A stretch of 64,000 nt of DNA, taken from Thermanaeromonas sp. C210 (GTDB lineage Bacteria > Bacillota > DSM-521 > Neomoorellales > Neomoorellaceae). Under the pieces are notes generated by a model. The model worked only from the letters and a program-made list of their open reading frames with translations, ran no database searches and had not been told where the DNA came from. The stretch spans positions 221,185 through 285,184 of the forward strand of contig NZ_BLWF01000002.1 in assembly GCF_013167955.1 (NCBI RefSeq). Reading direction: 5' to 3'. The stretch's first letter is position 1. Each line of letters starts with the position of its first letter. Shown piece by piece: positions 11,083-21,044 of the stretch. A program made the position numbers and the translations under genes.

Positions 11083-11841
11083 TCAGTCCTCCGCAGCGGT
11101 ATTCACAATGGCGGCAAAAGAGATCGGGTCCAGGCTGGCCCCTCCCACCAGGGCACCATCTATGTCTGGCCGGGCCATAAATTCCGCTATGTTTTCCGGT
11201 TTTACACTGCCCCCGTACTGGATGCGGCATTTGTCGGCCGCCTCCCGTCCGTACATGGCAGCCAACCGCTCCCGGATGTACCCTATGGCTTCCTGGGCAT
11301 CCTCGCCCGTGGCGTTCTTGCCCGTGCCTATAGCCCAGACCGGCTCGTAGGCCACTACCAGGCGGGCCACCTGCTCCGGGGTGAGGTCCCCCAGTCCTTC
11401 TTCCACCTGGCGCCGGCATACTTCCAAGGTCTGCCCCGCCTCCCGCTCGGCCAGGGTTTCGCCCACGCATACAATGGGTGTGAGTTCGGACCGAAAGGCC
11501 GCCTGCACCTTTTTCTTAACGGTGGCGTTGGTCTCGCCGAAATACTGCCGCCGCTCAGAATGACCGATAATACAATACCGACATCCCAGTTCCTTTAACA
11601 TGGGGCCCGAGATCTCGCCGGTATAGGCGCCCTCGTCTTCCCAAAAGATATCCTGGGCGCCAACGCTGATATTAGACCCTGCCGCAGCGGCCACGGCCGC
11701 GGCCAGGGCGGTGAAGGGCGGGCAGACCACCACTTCTACCTGGGCCCCGCCCACCAGCTGCTTCAGATCCGTTATCAGGCGCCGCGCTTCGGCGGAAGTC
11801 TTGTGCATTTTCCAGTTACCCGCAATAATGGGCCGGCGCAA
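11083..11841 (-). CDS. tpiA: Triosephosphate isomerase
   Basis: This TIM-barrel enzyme interconverts dihydroxyacetone phosphate and glyceraldehyde 3-phosphate. All signature parts are present: AGNWKMHK (catalytic Lys), IIGHSERR (catalytic His), [13 protein letters not shown] (catalytic Glu), the mobile loop, and YGGSVKPEN for phosphate binding. The longest frame begins with a GTG at 11850 that touches the AAGGGG site. The TTG at 11839-11841 gives [14 protein letters not shown], the family's usual N-terminus, with proper spacing, so I use it (252 residues). The gap to gpmI is one nt. Confidence 0.97.
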   Translation of the reverse strand: MRRPIIAGNWKMHKTSAEARRLITDLKQLVGGAQVEVVVCPPFTALAAAVAAAAGSNISVGAQDIFWEDEGAYTGEISGPMLKELGCRYCIIGHSERRQYFGETNATVKKKVQAAFRSELTPIVCVGETLAEREAGQTLEVCRRQVEEGLGDLTPEQVARLVVAYEPVWAIGTGKNATGEDAQEAIGYIRERLAAMYGREAADKCRIQYGGSVKPENIAEFMARPDIDGALVGGASLDPISFAAIVNTAAED

Positions 11842-11934
11842 GGAAATCACCCCTTCTTTCTTGCGTATCCCTTCCCTTTCGTCGGCCTTCCGGCCGATCG
11901 GCGAAGGGCTGGTACCACGAAAATCGGGCCGACG

Positions 11935-13122
11935 TTAAGACCTGTCCTGCAGGGCCGCAACCCCAGGCAGTTGCCGGCCTTCCAGGAATTCCAGGGAAGC
12001 TCCTCCACCGGTGGATATATGGGTAATCTTATCCGCCACGCCCATCTTCTCTACCGCGGCCACGGAATCACCACCGCCCACAATGGTCGTGCCCCGGACC
12101 ACAGCTACGGCCCTGGCGACGGCCTCGGTGCCCGCCGCAAAGGGCTCCATCTCGAACACGCCCATGGGTCCATTCCACACCACCGTCCGGGCACCCTGTA
12201 AGGCTTCGGCAAAGGCGCGCCGGGTTTCCGGGCCGATATCCACGGCCGCCCACCCGTCGGGTACCCCTTCGTCGGCCTCAACCACCCGGTGGGCCGCTCC
12301 CGGCGCCACTTCTTGGGCCGCCACCAGGTCCTGGGGAAGGAGTACGTTGACTTTCCTTTTCTCCGCTTCGGCCAGGAGCTCTGCTGCCAGGGATACCTTA
12401 TCCTCTTCTACCAGGGACTTGCCCATCTTACAACCCCTGGCTTTGAGGAACGTGTTGGCCATACCGCCGCCGATGATCAGGGTGTCCACTTTGCCCAGCA
12501 AATTGCGGATCACGCCGATTTTATCCGAAACCTTGGCCCCCCCGATGACCGCCACAAAGGGCCGTTCGGGGTCGGCCAGGGCCTTGCCCATGATCTCGAT
12601 TTCCTTCTCCATAAGGAAGCCGGCCGCGGCGGGCAGATAACGGGCCACTCCTTCGGTGGAAGCATGGGCGCGGTGGGCGGCGCCGAAGGCGTCGTTAATA
12701 TAAATATCCGCCAGGGCCGCCAGTTTCCGGGCGAATTCCGGGTCGTTTTTCTCCTCCTCAGGATAAAACCGGATGTTCTCCAGCAGCAGGACTTCCCCCG
12801 GCTCCAAAGCCGCTACGGCCCTTTCTACCTCGGGGCCAATGCATTCATCCACCTTTTTTACCGGCCGGCCAAGGAGCTCCTCGAGGCGCCGGGCCACCGG
12901 GTCCATGCGCAGGGCCTCGTTCACCTTGCCCTTGGGCCGCCCCAAATGGGATACCAGGATGATTTTGGCCCCCTTATCAACAAGATACCGGATGGTAGGC
13001 AGGGCCGCCCGGATACGGGTGTCGTCCGCCACCTGACCGCCGTCCAGGGGGACATTGAAATCGACCCGCACCAATACCCGCTTGCCGGCCACGTCCAGGT
13101 CCTTAAGGGTGAGCTTGTTCAC
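11935..13122 (-). CDS. pgk: Phosphoglycerate kinase
   Basis: Pgk transfers phosphate from 1,3-bisphosphoglycerate to ADP. At 395 residues it is full length, with [15 protein letters not shown] at the N-terminus, [10 protein letters not shown] (substrate loop), [11 protein letters not shown], the hinge region GGAKVSDKI, and the C-terminal nucleotide loop [10 protein letters not shown] and [16 protein letters not shown]. The GTG at 13120-13122 follows AGGAGG by seven nt; the ten upstream codons of the longer frame are the leader. It lies downstream of gap, with a GC-rich hairpin between them. Confidence 0.97.
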   Translation of the reverse strand: MNKLTLKDLDVAGKRVLVRVDFNVPLDGGQVADDTRIRAALPTIRYLVDKGAKIILVSHLGRPKGKVNEALRMDPVARRLEELLGRPVKKVDECIGPEVERAVAALEPGEVLLLENIRFYPEEEKNDPEFARKLAALADIYINDAFGAAHRAHASTEGVARYLPAAAGFLMEKEIEIMGKALADPERPFVAVIGGAKVSDKIGVIRNLLGKVDTLIIGGGMANTFLKARGCKMGKSLVEEDKVSLAAELLAEAEKRKVNVLLPQDLVAAQEVAPGAAHRVVEADEGVPDGWAAVDIGPETRRAFAEALQGARTVVWNGPMGVFEMEPFAAGTEAVARAVAVVRGTTIVGGGDSVAAVEKMGVADKITHISTGGGASLEFLEGRQLPGVAALQDRS

Positions 13123-13153
13123 ACTCTCCACCTCCTGTAACTGGTCAATCAAA

Positions 13154-13178
13154 GCGGCCGCCTTTCCCCGGCGACCGC
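13154..13178. other. GC-rich hairpin between gap and pgk
   Basis: GCGGCCGCC (13154-13162) faces GGCGACCGC (13170-13178), forming a nine-base stem with one mismatch and a seven-nt loop. No T-run follows in either direction, so it is more likely an mRNA processing or stability element of the glycolytic operon than a terminator. Confidence 0.4.
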
Positions 13179-13213
13179 CTCTTAAATGAGGATTATGGGT
13201 ATCCCTCGGGCTC

Positions 13214-14221
<1,008 letters not shown>

Positions 14222-14299
14222 TTATGTATCCCCCTTCTCCAATCTATTATGTCTTTGGTTATTCTAAAATATGATTGCGTCCCTGGGAACAATCTCCTT

Positions 14300-14318
14300 C
14301 TTGTATTCAACATACAAG
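14300..14318. promoter_or_regulatory. Inverted repeat upstream of gap, candidate operator
   Basis: CTTGTAT (14300-14306) and ATACAAG (14312-14318) form a perfect seven-base dyad with a five-base centre, about 80 nt upstream of the gap start codon. No good -35/-10 pair could be placed with confidence; TAGAAT-like sequence lies downstream. The protein that binds here is unknown. Confidence 0.4.
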
Positions 14319-14349
14319 CCGAGAATCCTTTTTGCCAGAACGAAATTTA

Positions 14350-14370
14350 GGGTGACCCCCCGGGTCACCC
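14350..14370 (-). terminator. Hairpin after rpoN, terminator-like
   Basis: GGGTGACCC (14350-14358) and GGGTCACCC (14362-14370) form a nine-base stem with a three-base loop. On the minus strand TAAATTT follows. It lies 33 nt after the rpoN stop and probably separates rpoN from the gap operon. Confidence 0.6.
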
Positions 14371-14402
14371 CCCCGACAAGACAACCCTCTAGTCATGACG
14401 CC

Positions 14403-15785
14403 TTAGTCGTAACGCCTGCGCTTGCCGGCCGCCGGAATACCCGCCTCGTCCCGGTACTTGGCCACCGTTCGTCGGGAGATCCGTATCCCCTGCTGCCGCA
14501 AGATATCGGTCAACTGCTGGTCCGTCAGGGGCGAGGAGGGATCTTCGCGTCCCACGGCTTCGGCAATCAGCTTTTTGATGCTTTCGGCCGCCGCCGAACC
14601 GTCCCTCTTGCCCACGCCGCTGGCGAAAAAGAATTTCAACTCGAAGAGGCCCTGGGGAGTCTGCACGTATTTGTTAGCCGTAGCCCGGCTCACCGTGGAT
14701 TCGTGCAGGCCCAGCTTGTCGGCCACCTGGCGCATGGTCAGGGGCTTAAGGTATTTTATCCCCTTTTCCATGAACTCCCGCTGCTCTTCTACAATGCAGC
14801 TTATCACCCGGTACAGGGTCAAGCGCCGCTGTTCTACGCTCCGGATGATCCAGGCCGCCGCATTTAGCCTATCCTCAATGAACTTGCGCGTCCGGGAATC
14901 ACAGCAATCCTGGTGCAGGAGGGCCTTGTAATGGGGATTTATCCTCAGGCGGGGAGCGGCCACGTCATTGATCAGCACTACGTACTCGCTGCCCACCCGT
15001 TCTACGATGGCATCGGGGATAATATAACGGACGTCCCTGTTGCTGCCGAAGGTGCGGCCAGGTTTGGGATCCAGCCGCCGGATAAAATCCACGGCCGCCT
15101 GTACCTGGGAGAGGCTTAAGCCCAGGCGCCGGGCGATTTTGGCCAACCTGCCCTCGGCCACGTCGGGCAAAAAATGGCGGATGATTTTTTCCGTGCCGGC
15201 GGGTACGTCCCGGTACTGGCGCAGTTGCAGCAGCAGGCACTCCACCAGATCCCGCGCCCCCACTCCCGGCGGGTCGAACCTGTGGATGACCTCCAGCACC
15301 CGCCATACTTCTCCCGGATGGACCTTAAGGCACTCGGCCGCCTCCTTAATGGAAATTTTCAAATACCCATTCTGATCAATATTGCCGATTAAGAAAAAGC
15401 CTATCTTTAGCTCGTTGCCGCACCTCACCGCCAGTTTCAGCTGTAACAGCAAGTAGTCGTGCAGGCTCTGGCCTTCGGCGGCCGGGTAGTTTTCCTGGCG
15501 GGCTTCCTCCCTATCTTCCCGGGGAAGGGGGACATAGCCCAGGTCGCTCCCGTCGGCAAAGTACTCTGTCCACTCAAAATCGAAATCGTCCGCCTCTTCC
15601 CTATCTTCTGCTACCAGGTGTTCTTCCTCCCGGAGCTCGAGGATGGGGTTCTCTTCTAGTTCCTGCTGAATATAGTCGATCAGCTCCAGGGTGGAAAGCT
15701 GCAAAATAACGATAGCCTGGCGCAGTTCGGGCGTCATTACCAGCTTTTGGGTCTGTTCCAGGTGAAGCCCCATACCGGCCCGCAT
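14403..15785 (-). CDS. rpoN: RNA polymerase sigma-54 factor
   Basis: Sigma-54 (SigL in Bacillota) directs RNA polymerase to -24/-12 promoters that need an AAA+ activator. The 460 residues show Gln/Leu-rich region I (TQKLVMTPELRQAIVILQLS), an acidic region II (about 55-110), the core-binding domain, a helix-turn-helix (MRQVADKLGLHESTVSRA at about 350) and the RpoN box SRRTVAKYRDEAGIP close to the C-terminus. Two nearby ATGs (codons 1 and 5) are possible. Its place directly before gap is where many Bacillota carry the glycolytic repressor gene cggR, and no cggR is present here. No enhancer-binding activator lies in the window. Confidence 0.96.
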   Translation of the reverse strand: MRAGMGLHLEQTQKLVMTPELRQAIVILQLSTLELIDYIQQELEENPILELREEEHLVAEDREEADDFDFEWTEYFADGSDLGYVPLPREDREEARQENYPAAEGQSLHDYLLLQLKLAVRCGNELKIGFFLIGNIDQNGYLKISIKEAAECLKVHPGEVWRVLEVIHRFDPPGVGARDLVECLLLQLRQYRDVPAGTEKIIRHFLPDVAEGRLAKIARRLGLSLSQVQAAVDFIRRLDPKPGRTFGSNRDVRYIIPDAIVERVGSEYVVLINDVAAPRLRINPHYKALLHQDCCDSRTRKFIEDRLNAAAWIIRSVEQRRLTLYRVISCIVEEQREFMEKGIKYLKPLTMRQVADKLGLHESTVSRATANKYVQTPQGLFELKFFFASGVGKRDGSAAAESIKKLIAEAVGREDPSSPLTDQQLTDILRQQGIRISRRTVAKYRDEAGIPAAGKRRRYD

Positions 15786-15849
15786 GCCTTTCCACGCCTT
15801 TCCTTCCGTGACTTTTCCCCGTGCTTTAACCCCTCTCCTTAATACAATA

Positions 15850-16458
15850 TTAATATTCTTGGTCGGCGGCCATTTTCCTGCATGAAAAACAAAGAATTAA
15901 TAGGCTGCTTAAGGCTACGGCGGTTACGGCCGCCAGCACCTCCTGGTCCGGCCGGAAGAGGTAGGGGTGCCACCCCAGGGCGTAGTCCACATAATCATTC
16001 AGACCCAACCAAATCCCGATCCCGAGGACCTGCCGGAAGCCGGCCGGCCAGTGGTGTACGAAAATAAATCCTTCCAGCGCCATGCCCAGGTGGCTCAGGA
16101 AAAGCATGGCCTCCAGGGGTTCCACCGGGCCGCCTTTTAACCAGTAATCGGTTATAACAACCGCCGCCCACAGGCCGTATTTGATCACTCCCGCAGCCGC
16201 CAATAGCCTCAAGAAGGGGTTTTCCTTCCCCTTCAGGGCCAGCGCCAGGGCCAGGGTAAAGAGGGAAGTCGAAAGGGGGCTGTCAGGGGTAAAGACCCAC
16301 CAGATCCGGGGAGTGGCGGCCAGCTGCTCCCGGTACCAGTAGTAACCGTATAAGGAGCCTAAAAAGTTGATGCCCAGGAGGGTCTTTAAGAACCACGGCT
16401 GGTGGGGATTCTCCCACAACAACTCGCGGCACCAGGCCAGGAGGCCTCTACCCTTCAT
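15850..16458 (-). CDS. DUF1405 membrane protein (YpjA-like)
   Basis: The 202-residue polytopic protein fits the DUF1405 family of Bacillota, with about six hydrophobic segments. Conserved features include [20 protein letters not shown] near the start, [14 protein letters not shown] at about 54-67, and the His-containing [17 protein letters not shown] at about 125-142. The function is unknown; the family often sits near envelope or cytochrome genes. Its start overlaps the acyltransferase stop by four bases (ATGA), so the two are probably translated together. Confidence 0.8.
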   Translation of the reverse strand: MKGRGLLAWCRELLWENPHQPWFLKTLLGINFLGSLYGYYWYREQLAATPRIWWVFTPDSPLSTSLFTLALALALKGKENPFLRLLAAAGVIKYGLWAAVVITDYWLKGGPVEPLEAMLFLSHLGMALEGFIFVHHWPAGFRQVLGIGIWLGLNDYVDYALGWHPYLFRPDQEVLAAVTAVALSSLLILCFSCRKMAADQEY

Positions 16459-16940
16459 GCCGCATCCCCCCTGAGGGGCCGGGCGGGTACTCCGCCCACT
16501 ACGGCTCCCGGGGGCACATCCTGCGTTACTACCGCACCCGCACCTACCAGGGCGCCGTCGCCTATGCGCACGCCGGGCAGTATCGTCGCGTTAGCTCCGA
16601 TCAGCACCCAGGAGCCTATTTCCACCTTCCCCAAGCGGTACTCTTGGGGCAGGAATTCATGGCACAGGATGGTCGCATTGTAGCCGATAATGGTGTTCTC
16701 CCCTATGCTGATCAGGTCGGGCCTTAACACGTCGAACATGGCCATCAACCCTACCGAGGCGGAGGAAGCCACTCTAACCCCTGCCAGCCGGAGGAGGAAA
16801 TTCTTAAGCCGCAGAAAGGGCAGGTAGCGGCTGAACTGGATTAGGGCGAAGTTCCAGGCCACCCTCCACAAGGGTGCCACCCGGCGCCAGCAGGCCATGG
16901 AATTAGTATTTTCTACTGGGAAACTCTGGAGCCGACGCAT
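16455..16940 (-). CDS. Hexapeptide-repeat acyltransferase (LbetaH family)
   Basis: The 161-residue protein carries the left-handed beta-helix repeats of serine/maltose O-acetyltransferase relatives, such as [34 protein letters not shown] and [13 protein letters not shown], followed by the typical end [12 protein letters not shown]. It probably transfers an acetyl group to a sugar or other small acceptor, which cannot be specified. The ATG at 16938-16940 has GAGGGG nine nt upstream and overlaps the end of whiA by 38 nt. A shorter start at 16896-16898 has no clear ribosome-binding site. Confidence 0.82.
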   Translation of the reverse strand: MRRLQSFPVENTNSMACWRRVAPLWRVAWNFALIQFSRYLPFLRLKNFLLRLAGVRVASSASVGLMAMFDVLRPDLISIGENTIIGYNATILCHEFLPQEYRLGKVEIGSWVLIGANATILPGVRIGDGALVGAGAVVTQDVPPGAVVGGVPARPLRGDAA

Positions 16941-17847
16941 CGGTATTCCCCTCGGCTTTAAGATTCTCGGCCAGGGCCTCCAGGCGGCGCAGGCGATGGT
17001 TAACTCCCGATTTGCCCACCCGGGGGCTCAACATTTCCCCCAGCTCCTTTAAAGTAGCTTCGGGGTAGCGCAGCCTCAGCTCGGCCACTTCCCGGAGGGC
17101 CTGGGGCAGGTTGGCCAGGCCTATCCTATCTTCCAAAAACCGGATGTTTTCCACCTGGCGCATCCCCGCCTCGATGGCCTTGCTCAAATTGGCCGTTTCG
17201 CAGTTCACCAGCCGGTTGACATGGTTGCGCATGTTTTTATACACCAGCACGTTTTCGTAGGTCAGGACGGCCGCATGGGCGCCCATGAGGCTTAAGATCT
17301 TTATGATCTGCTGGCTGTCCTTGAAGTACAGGGCCAGCCCCCGGTTACGCCGGTTCACGCCCGGCTGGAGGTCCATCGCCCGCAACAGCCCCCGGAGGAA
17401 ACGGAGGTCGCGGGCTTCTACCACCAGCTCCAGGTGGTGAGCCAGCTCCGGGTTGGCCACCGAGCCGGCGGCCAAAAAGGCCCCCCGCAGATAGGCCGCC
17501 CGGCAGCAGGGGTGCAGGGACCGCTCCCTTTCCTCCAGTATTTTTTCCCCTTCCGGTTCTAAGTTTACGAGATAATAGATGTGGGGCCGGCGCGAGCTTT
17601 TTTGCTTGTCCCTTGCTACGCGAACCTTAAGCCCCCCTTCTTTAGCCAGGGAGTAGGCCTTCCGCATGAGGGCAGCGCTCTCCGTGGTCAAAAGGACATC
17701 TTGACCACGGAGTGAAACATCCCGGGTCCCGCGCGAAAAGTGCCAGAGGGCGGCTAATTCCGCCATGCGACAGCAGTCCTGCCTGGACTGGACCCGGACC
17801 AGCTCCTCTTTAACGCGAGCCGAAAATGAAAGCTGGTTTTCCCGCAA
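16903..17847 (-). CDS. whiA: DNA-binding protein WhiA
   Basis: WhiA combines a LAGLIDADG homing-endonuclease-like N-terminal domain with a C-terminal helix-turn-helix. It controls sporulation in actinomycetes and affects division and chromosome segregation in Bacillus. The 314 residues match family length. [12 protein letters not shown] opens the protein, [21 protein letters not shown] (about 106-126) is the core signature, and [16 protein letters not shown] plus [17 protein letters not shown] form the C-terminal DNA-binding part. The TTG at 17845-17847 lies two nt after GGAAGGGAG, which is a tight fit. It follows yvcK by 21 nt in the conserved rapZ-yvcK-whiA order. Confidence 0.95.
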   Translation of the reverse strand: MRENQLSFSARVKEELVRVQSRQDCCRMAELAALWHFSRGTRDVSLRGQDVLLTTESAALMRKAYSLAKEGGLKVRVARDKQKSSRRPHIYYLVNLEPEGEKILEERERSLHPCCRAAYLRGAFLAAGSVANPELAHHLELVVEARDLRFLRGLLRAMDLQPGVNRRNRGLALYFKDSQQIIKILSLMGAHAAVLTYENVLVYKNMRNHVNRLVNCETANLSKAIEAGMRQVENIRFLEDRIGLANLPQALREVAELRLRYPEATLKELGEMLSPRVGKSGVNHRLRRLEALAENLKAEGNTDASAPEFPSRKY

Positions 17848-17868
17848 TTCTCCCTTCCACCTTTGCCT

Positions 17869-19230
17869 TTATTCCCGGGCATGGACGGAAGGCCCGTCCA
17901 GCTTCTTCCGCAGCATAAAGTAAAACCGCCCCGGCGACTTCCAGGCCCGCCGCTTATAGATCTCCTCCATGATCACCCGGGCCAGGCGGTCGGGATGGTG
18001 GCGCACCACATGGGTCTCGTCGATGAGCCAGGCCTTGCGCAATTCCACCCCCAGCTTCGCCACCGCGGCGGCATCCACGGCCACCGGTTGGGCGCCCTTT
18101 TCCCGGTAGCGGCGCCTGGCGGCCCAGGAAACTGGGCCGCTGTGGGCGATTACGCAGTCGATGATCCCGGGACCACAGTGGGCCTGGATGGCGCGGAGAT
18201 GGTCGGCCACCGTGTACCCCTCCGTCTCTCCCGGCTGGGTCATGACATTGCTTATATAAAATACCGGGGCTCGGGTGCGGCGCAAGGCTTCCGCCAGGCC
18301 TCGCACCAGGAGGTTGGGGAGGACACTGGTGTACAGGCTGCCGGGGCCGATGACGATGGCATCGGCGTGTTCAATAGCTTCCACGGCCTCCTCAGGCGGC
18401 CGGCAGTCGGCCGGATGTAAGAACACCCTCTTGATACGCTGGCCGGGGACGGGGATACGGCTTTCTCCCCAGACTAAAGTCCCATCCTCGCGCTCGGCCC
18501 CCAGGGTGACCCGGCTTAGGGTGGAGGGAAGCACCCTCCCCCCCACCGCCAGAACCCTGCCCAGCTCGCTCACTGCTTTGACAAAATCCCCCGCCATGTC
18601 CGTCATGGCGGCCAGGAGGAGGTTGCCCAGGCTGTGACCCGCCAGCCCCTCACCCTTGCGGAACCGGTAATTAAAAAGCTCTTCCATCAGCACTTCTGTG
18701 TCGGCCAGGGCCACCAGGCAGTTGCGCACGTCCCCGGGAGGCGGAATGTCCAATTCCGCCCGCAAGCGCCCCGAACTCCCCCCATCATCGGCCACTGTGA
18801 CCACCGCCGTCAGGTTGCGGGTATAATTTTTTAACCCCCGGAGCAGCACGCCGAGGCCCGTCCCCCCGCCGATGGCCACAATCCTGGGGCCTCCTTCCAA
18901 GAGGCGCCGACGGTAAAAAACTTCCCAGGGGCTCTTATCCCGGGGCCAGAGGACGTGGAGAACGGAGCGGGTGAGCTGCTCCAAGCCGAAGAGCATCATG
19001 ACCAGTCCGGCCGCAGCCACCAGCATACCGCTTAAGATCGGCGGACCCCAAAACCCCAGGGTATGGTCGATGAGCCAGCGGACGCTGCGCTCGGCCGACC
19101 CCAAAAGGGTGACCCCCAGGGCTACCGCCAGCCCCGAAACCAGTAAAAAAAAGCCCAGGACCGCCAGCAGCAGCCAGCGTTTGACTTTTAAACCCGGGTA
19201 CAGCCATTTAAGGCTTCCCAAGGGCCTCAC
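17869..19230 (-). CDS. yvcK: YvcK/CofD-family protein with N-terminal membrane segments
   Basis: YvcK-type proteins bind UDP-sugars and help balance carbon between glycolysis or gluconeogenesis and cell-wall synthesis. The catalytic-type domain starts near residue 110 with [19 protein letters not shown] and [13 protein letters not shown], and [15 protein letters not shown] and [15 protein letters not shown] follow. At 453 residues it is about 120 longer than B. subtilis YvcK; the extra N-terminus has two hydrophobic segments (about 18-42 and 62-84), so it is probably membrane-anchored. The GTG at 19228-19230 overlaps the rapZ stop; a TTG three codons in is better spaced from AGGAGG. Confidence 0.95.
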   Translation of the reverse strand: MRPLGSLKWLYPGLKVKRWLLLAVLGFFLLVSGLAVALGVTLLGSAERSVRWLIDHTLGFWGPPILSGMLVAAAGLVMMLFGLEQLTRSVLHVLWPRDKSPWEVFYRRRLLEGGPRIVAIGGGTGLGVLLRGLKNYTRNLTAVVTVADDGGSSGRLRAELDIPPPGDVRNCLVALADTEVLMEELFNYRFRKGEGLAGHSLGNLLLAAMTDMAGDFVKAVSELGRVLAVGGRVLPSTLSRVTLGAEREDGTLVWGESRIPVPGQRIKRVFLHPADCRPPEEAVEAIEHADAIVIGPGSLYTSVLPNLLVRGLAEALRRTRAPVFYISNVMTQPGETEGYTVADHLRAIQAHCGPGIIDCVIAHSGPVSWAARRRYREKGAQPVAVDAAAVAKLGVELRKAWLIDETHVVRHHPDRLARVIMEEIYKRRAWKSPGRFYFMLRKKLDGPSVHARE

Positions 19231-20123
19231 CTCCTGCGGTGGCCGGCTGAATGGTGCATGACGTCCCGGTGCTTAACAATAACTTTCCTGTTGGGTCCTT
19301 TAAGCAACTCCCCGATTGTGTTGGCCAAAGTCACGGAGCGGTGCTGTCCGCCGGTACAGCCGATGGCGATGACCAGGTGGGATTTACCTTCCTTGACGTA
19401 ATGGGGAATAAGGAAATGCATTAAGTCCATGAACCTGGCTATGAACTCCGAGGTAACGGGGGAATCCAGGACGAAATCCGCCACACAGCGGTCGTGACCG
19501 GTGAAGGGCCGCAGGGCCGGAACATAGTAGGGATTGGGCAGGAACCGCACATCCAGCACCAGATCAGCGTCCAGGGGTATGCCGTATTTGTAGCCGAAGG
19601 ATTCGACAGTGATGGTGAGCTGCTCCCGTTCCCCGCCAAAGAGTTCCATGATCTGTTCCTTTAACTGGCGGGGGGTTAGCTCAGAGGTATCGATGATTTT
19701 GCTAGCCCGGCCCTTGATCTCCTGCAGCCGGCGGCGCTCCTCCAGGATCCCCTCCAGTATGCTCTCTCCCGCCAGGGGATGGCGTCGCCGGGTTTCCTTG
19801 TACCGCCGCACCAGGATATCATCCGAAGCTTCTAAAAATAAGATCTCGTAGGGGAAGCCTTGACTGTCCAGGTAGCCCAAGGCCTCCTCCAATCCCTCGA
19901 AGAAAGCGCCGCCCCGGATGTCCATGACCAGGGCTACCTTCTTGTTTTCCCCTGAAGGCGGACTCTGCTTATTCAGCAGCTCCACCAGGCCCGGTATCAG
20001 GGAAGGGGGAAGATTATCAATGCAGAAAAACCCCAGATCCTCCAAGAAGCGAATAGCCTGCGTCTTGCCCGCCCCCGACAGGCCGGTAACGATGACCAGG
20101 CGCAAATTTCGTTTTCCCTGCAT
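19227..20123 (-). CDS. rapZ: RNase adapter/nucleotide-binding protein RapZ
   Basis: RapZ (YvcJ in Bacillus) is a P-loop protein. In enterobacteria it senses glucosamine-6-phosphate and guides RNase E to a small RNA; in Bacillus it affects competence. The 298-residue protein has Walker A GLSGAGKT (about 14-21), [10 protein letters not shown], and a C-terminal domain with [35 protein letters not shown] and [11 protein letters not shown]. The ATG at 20121-20123 lies six nt after GGAGAG. It overlaps yvcK by four bases and follows the Cof-type phosphatase by two. Confidence 0.96.
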   Translation of the reverse strand: MQGKRNLRLVIVTGLSGAGKTQAIRFLEDLGFFCIDNLPPSLIPGLVELLNKQSPPSGENKKVALVMDIRGGAFFEGLEEALGYLDSQGFPYEILFLEASDDILVRRYKETRRRHPLAGESILEGILEERRRLQEIKGRASKIIDTSELTPRQLKEQIMELFGGEREQLTITVESFGYKYGIPLDADLVLDVRFLPNPYYVPALRPFTGHDRCVADFVLDSPVTSEFIARFMDLMHFLIPHYVKEGKSHLVIAIGCTGGQHRSVTLANTIGELLKGPNRKVIVKHRDVMHHSAGHRRR

Positions 20124-20125
20124 GG

Positions 20126-20929
20126 TTATCTCTCCAGTATAAACCGAGTGAGAGCTTCGGCCACGCCGCCTTCGTCGTTGGTGCCCGTAACGTAGTCGGC
20201 ATGCGCCCGGACGCCAGGCGGGGCGTTGCCCATGGCCACCGCCAGGCCGGCAAAGCGAAACATATCCACATCGTTGAAGCTGTCGCCGATTACCATGACT
20301 TCCCGGGGGGATATCCCCCGGCTCGCCGCCAGGAGGGCCAGCCCCTTGGCCTTGCTGGCCTCGGGGTTGATGATCTCCAGGTAGTGGGGAAAAGAGCGCG
20401 TTATATATACCCTGTCTCCCAGATCCCGCCTCACCTCCTCCTCCAGCCGGTCTAATTCGGGCCCGTGGTGCACGGCGACAAATTTAATGGGCTCCGTCTT
20501 AAGAACCTTCAACATATCGTCTACTCTATTAAGGGGCACCCGGGCCTGCTGGGAATACAAGATGTTTTCCGACCGCACATCCTCTACCAGGAGCTCGTCG
20601 TCTATATAAATATTAAAGGCCAGATTATAAGCCCGGGCCTTCAGGACCAGGCTTCTGGCTACCTCGAGGGGCAGCAGCCTCTGCCAGAATACTTTCCCCG
20701 ACAGGGGATCCTTTATGAGGGCGCCGTTATATACGATCAAGGGCAGGGAGAGGCCCAGCTCCTGAGCAAAGGGCAGGGCGGAACGGAACATGCGGCCGGT
20801 GGCCAGGGTAACGCCCACCCCTTTTTCCTGCACCCGGCGAACAGCTTCTTTCGCCCGGGGTTCCAGGTCAGACCGGCTGTCCAGGAGGGTGCCGTCAAGG
20901 TCCAGGGCAACTAGGCGAATCTCAGGCAA
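20126..20929 (-). CDS. Cof-type HAD-superfamily phosphatase
   Basis: The 267-residue protein is a class IIB HAD hydrolase. Motif I is [13 protein letters not shown], motif II VTLATGR, motif III lies near [11 protein letters not shown], and motif IV is [18 protein letters not shown]. Such enzymes dephosphorylate sugar phosphates or cofactor precursors, and the substrate cannot be read from sequence. The TTG at 20927-20929 has AAGGAG nine nt upstream and starts three residues before the conserved strand, so the 21 extra N-terminal codons of the longer frame are dropped. It is two nt upstream of rapZ. Confidence 0.88.
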   Translation of the reverse strand: MPEIRLVALDLDGTLLDSRSDLEPRAKEAVRRVQEKGVGVTLATGRMFRSALPFAQELGLSLPLIVYNGALIKDPLSGKVFWQRLLPLEVARSLVLKARAYNLAFNIYIDDELLVEDVRSENILYSQQARVPLNRVDDMLKVLKTEPIKFVAVHHGPELDRLEEEVRRDLGDRVYITRSFPHYLEIINPEASKAKGLALLAASRGISPREVMVIGDSFNDVDMFRFAGLAVAMGNAPPGVRAHADYVTGTNDEGGVAEALTRFILER

Positions 20930-21044
20930 CGGTTCTTCTCCTTCCCTTCGAGCAAAAGAGCAAAGACGGTGACCCCGCGCAGGGTACCGCATCTGGTGGG
21001 CCGGACGCCCCGGCCGCCCTCGTCGGGGTTCCTGGGGGAACAGG

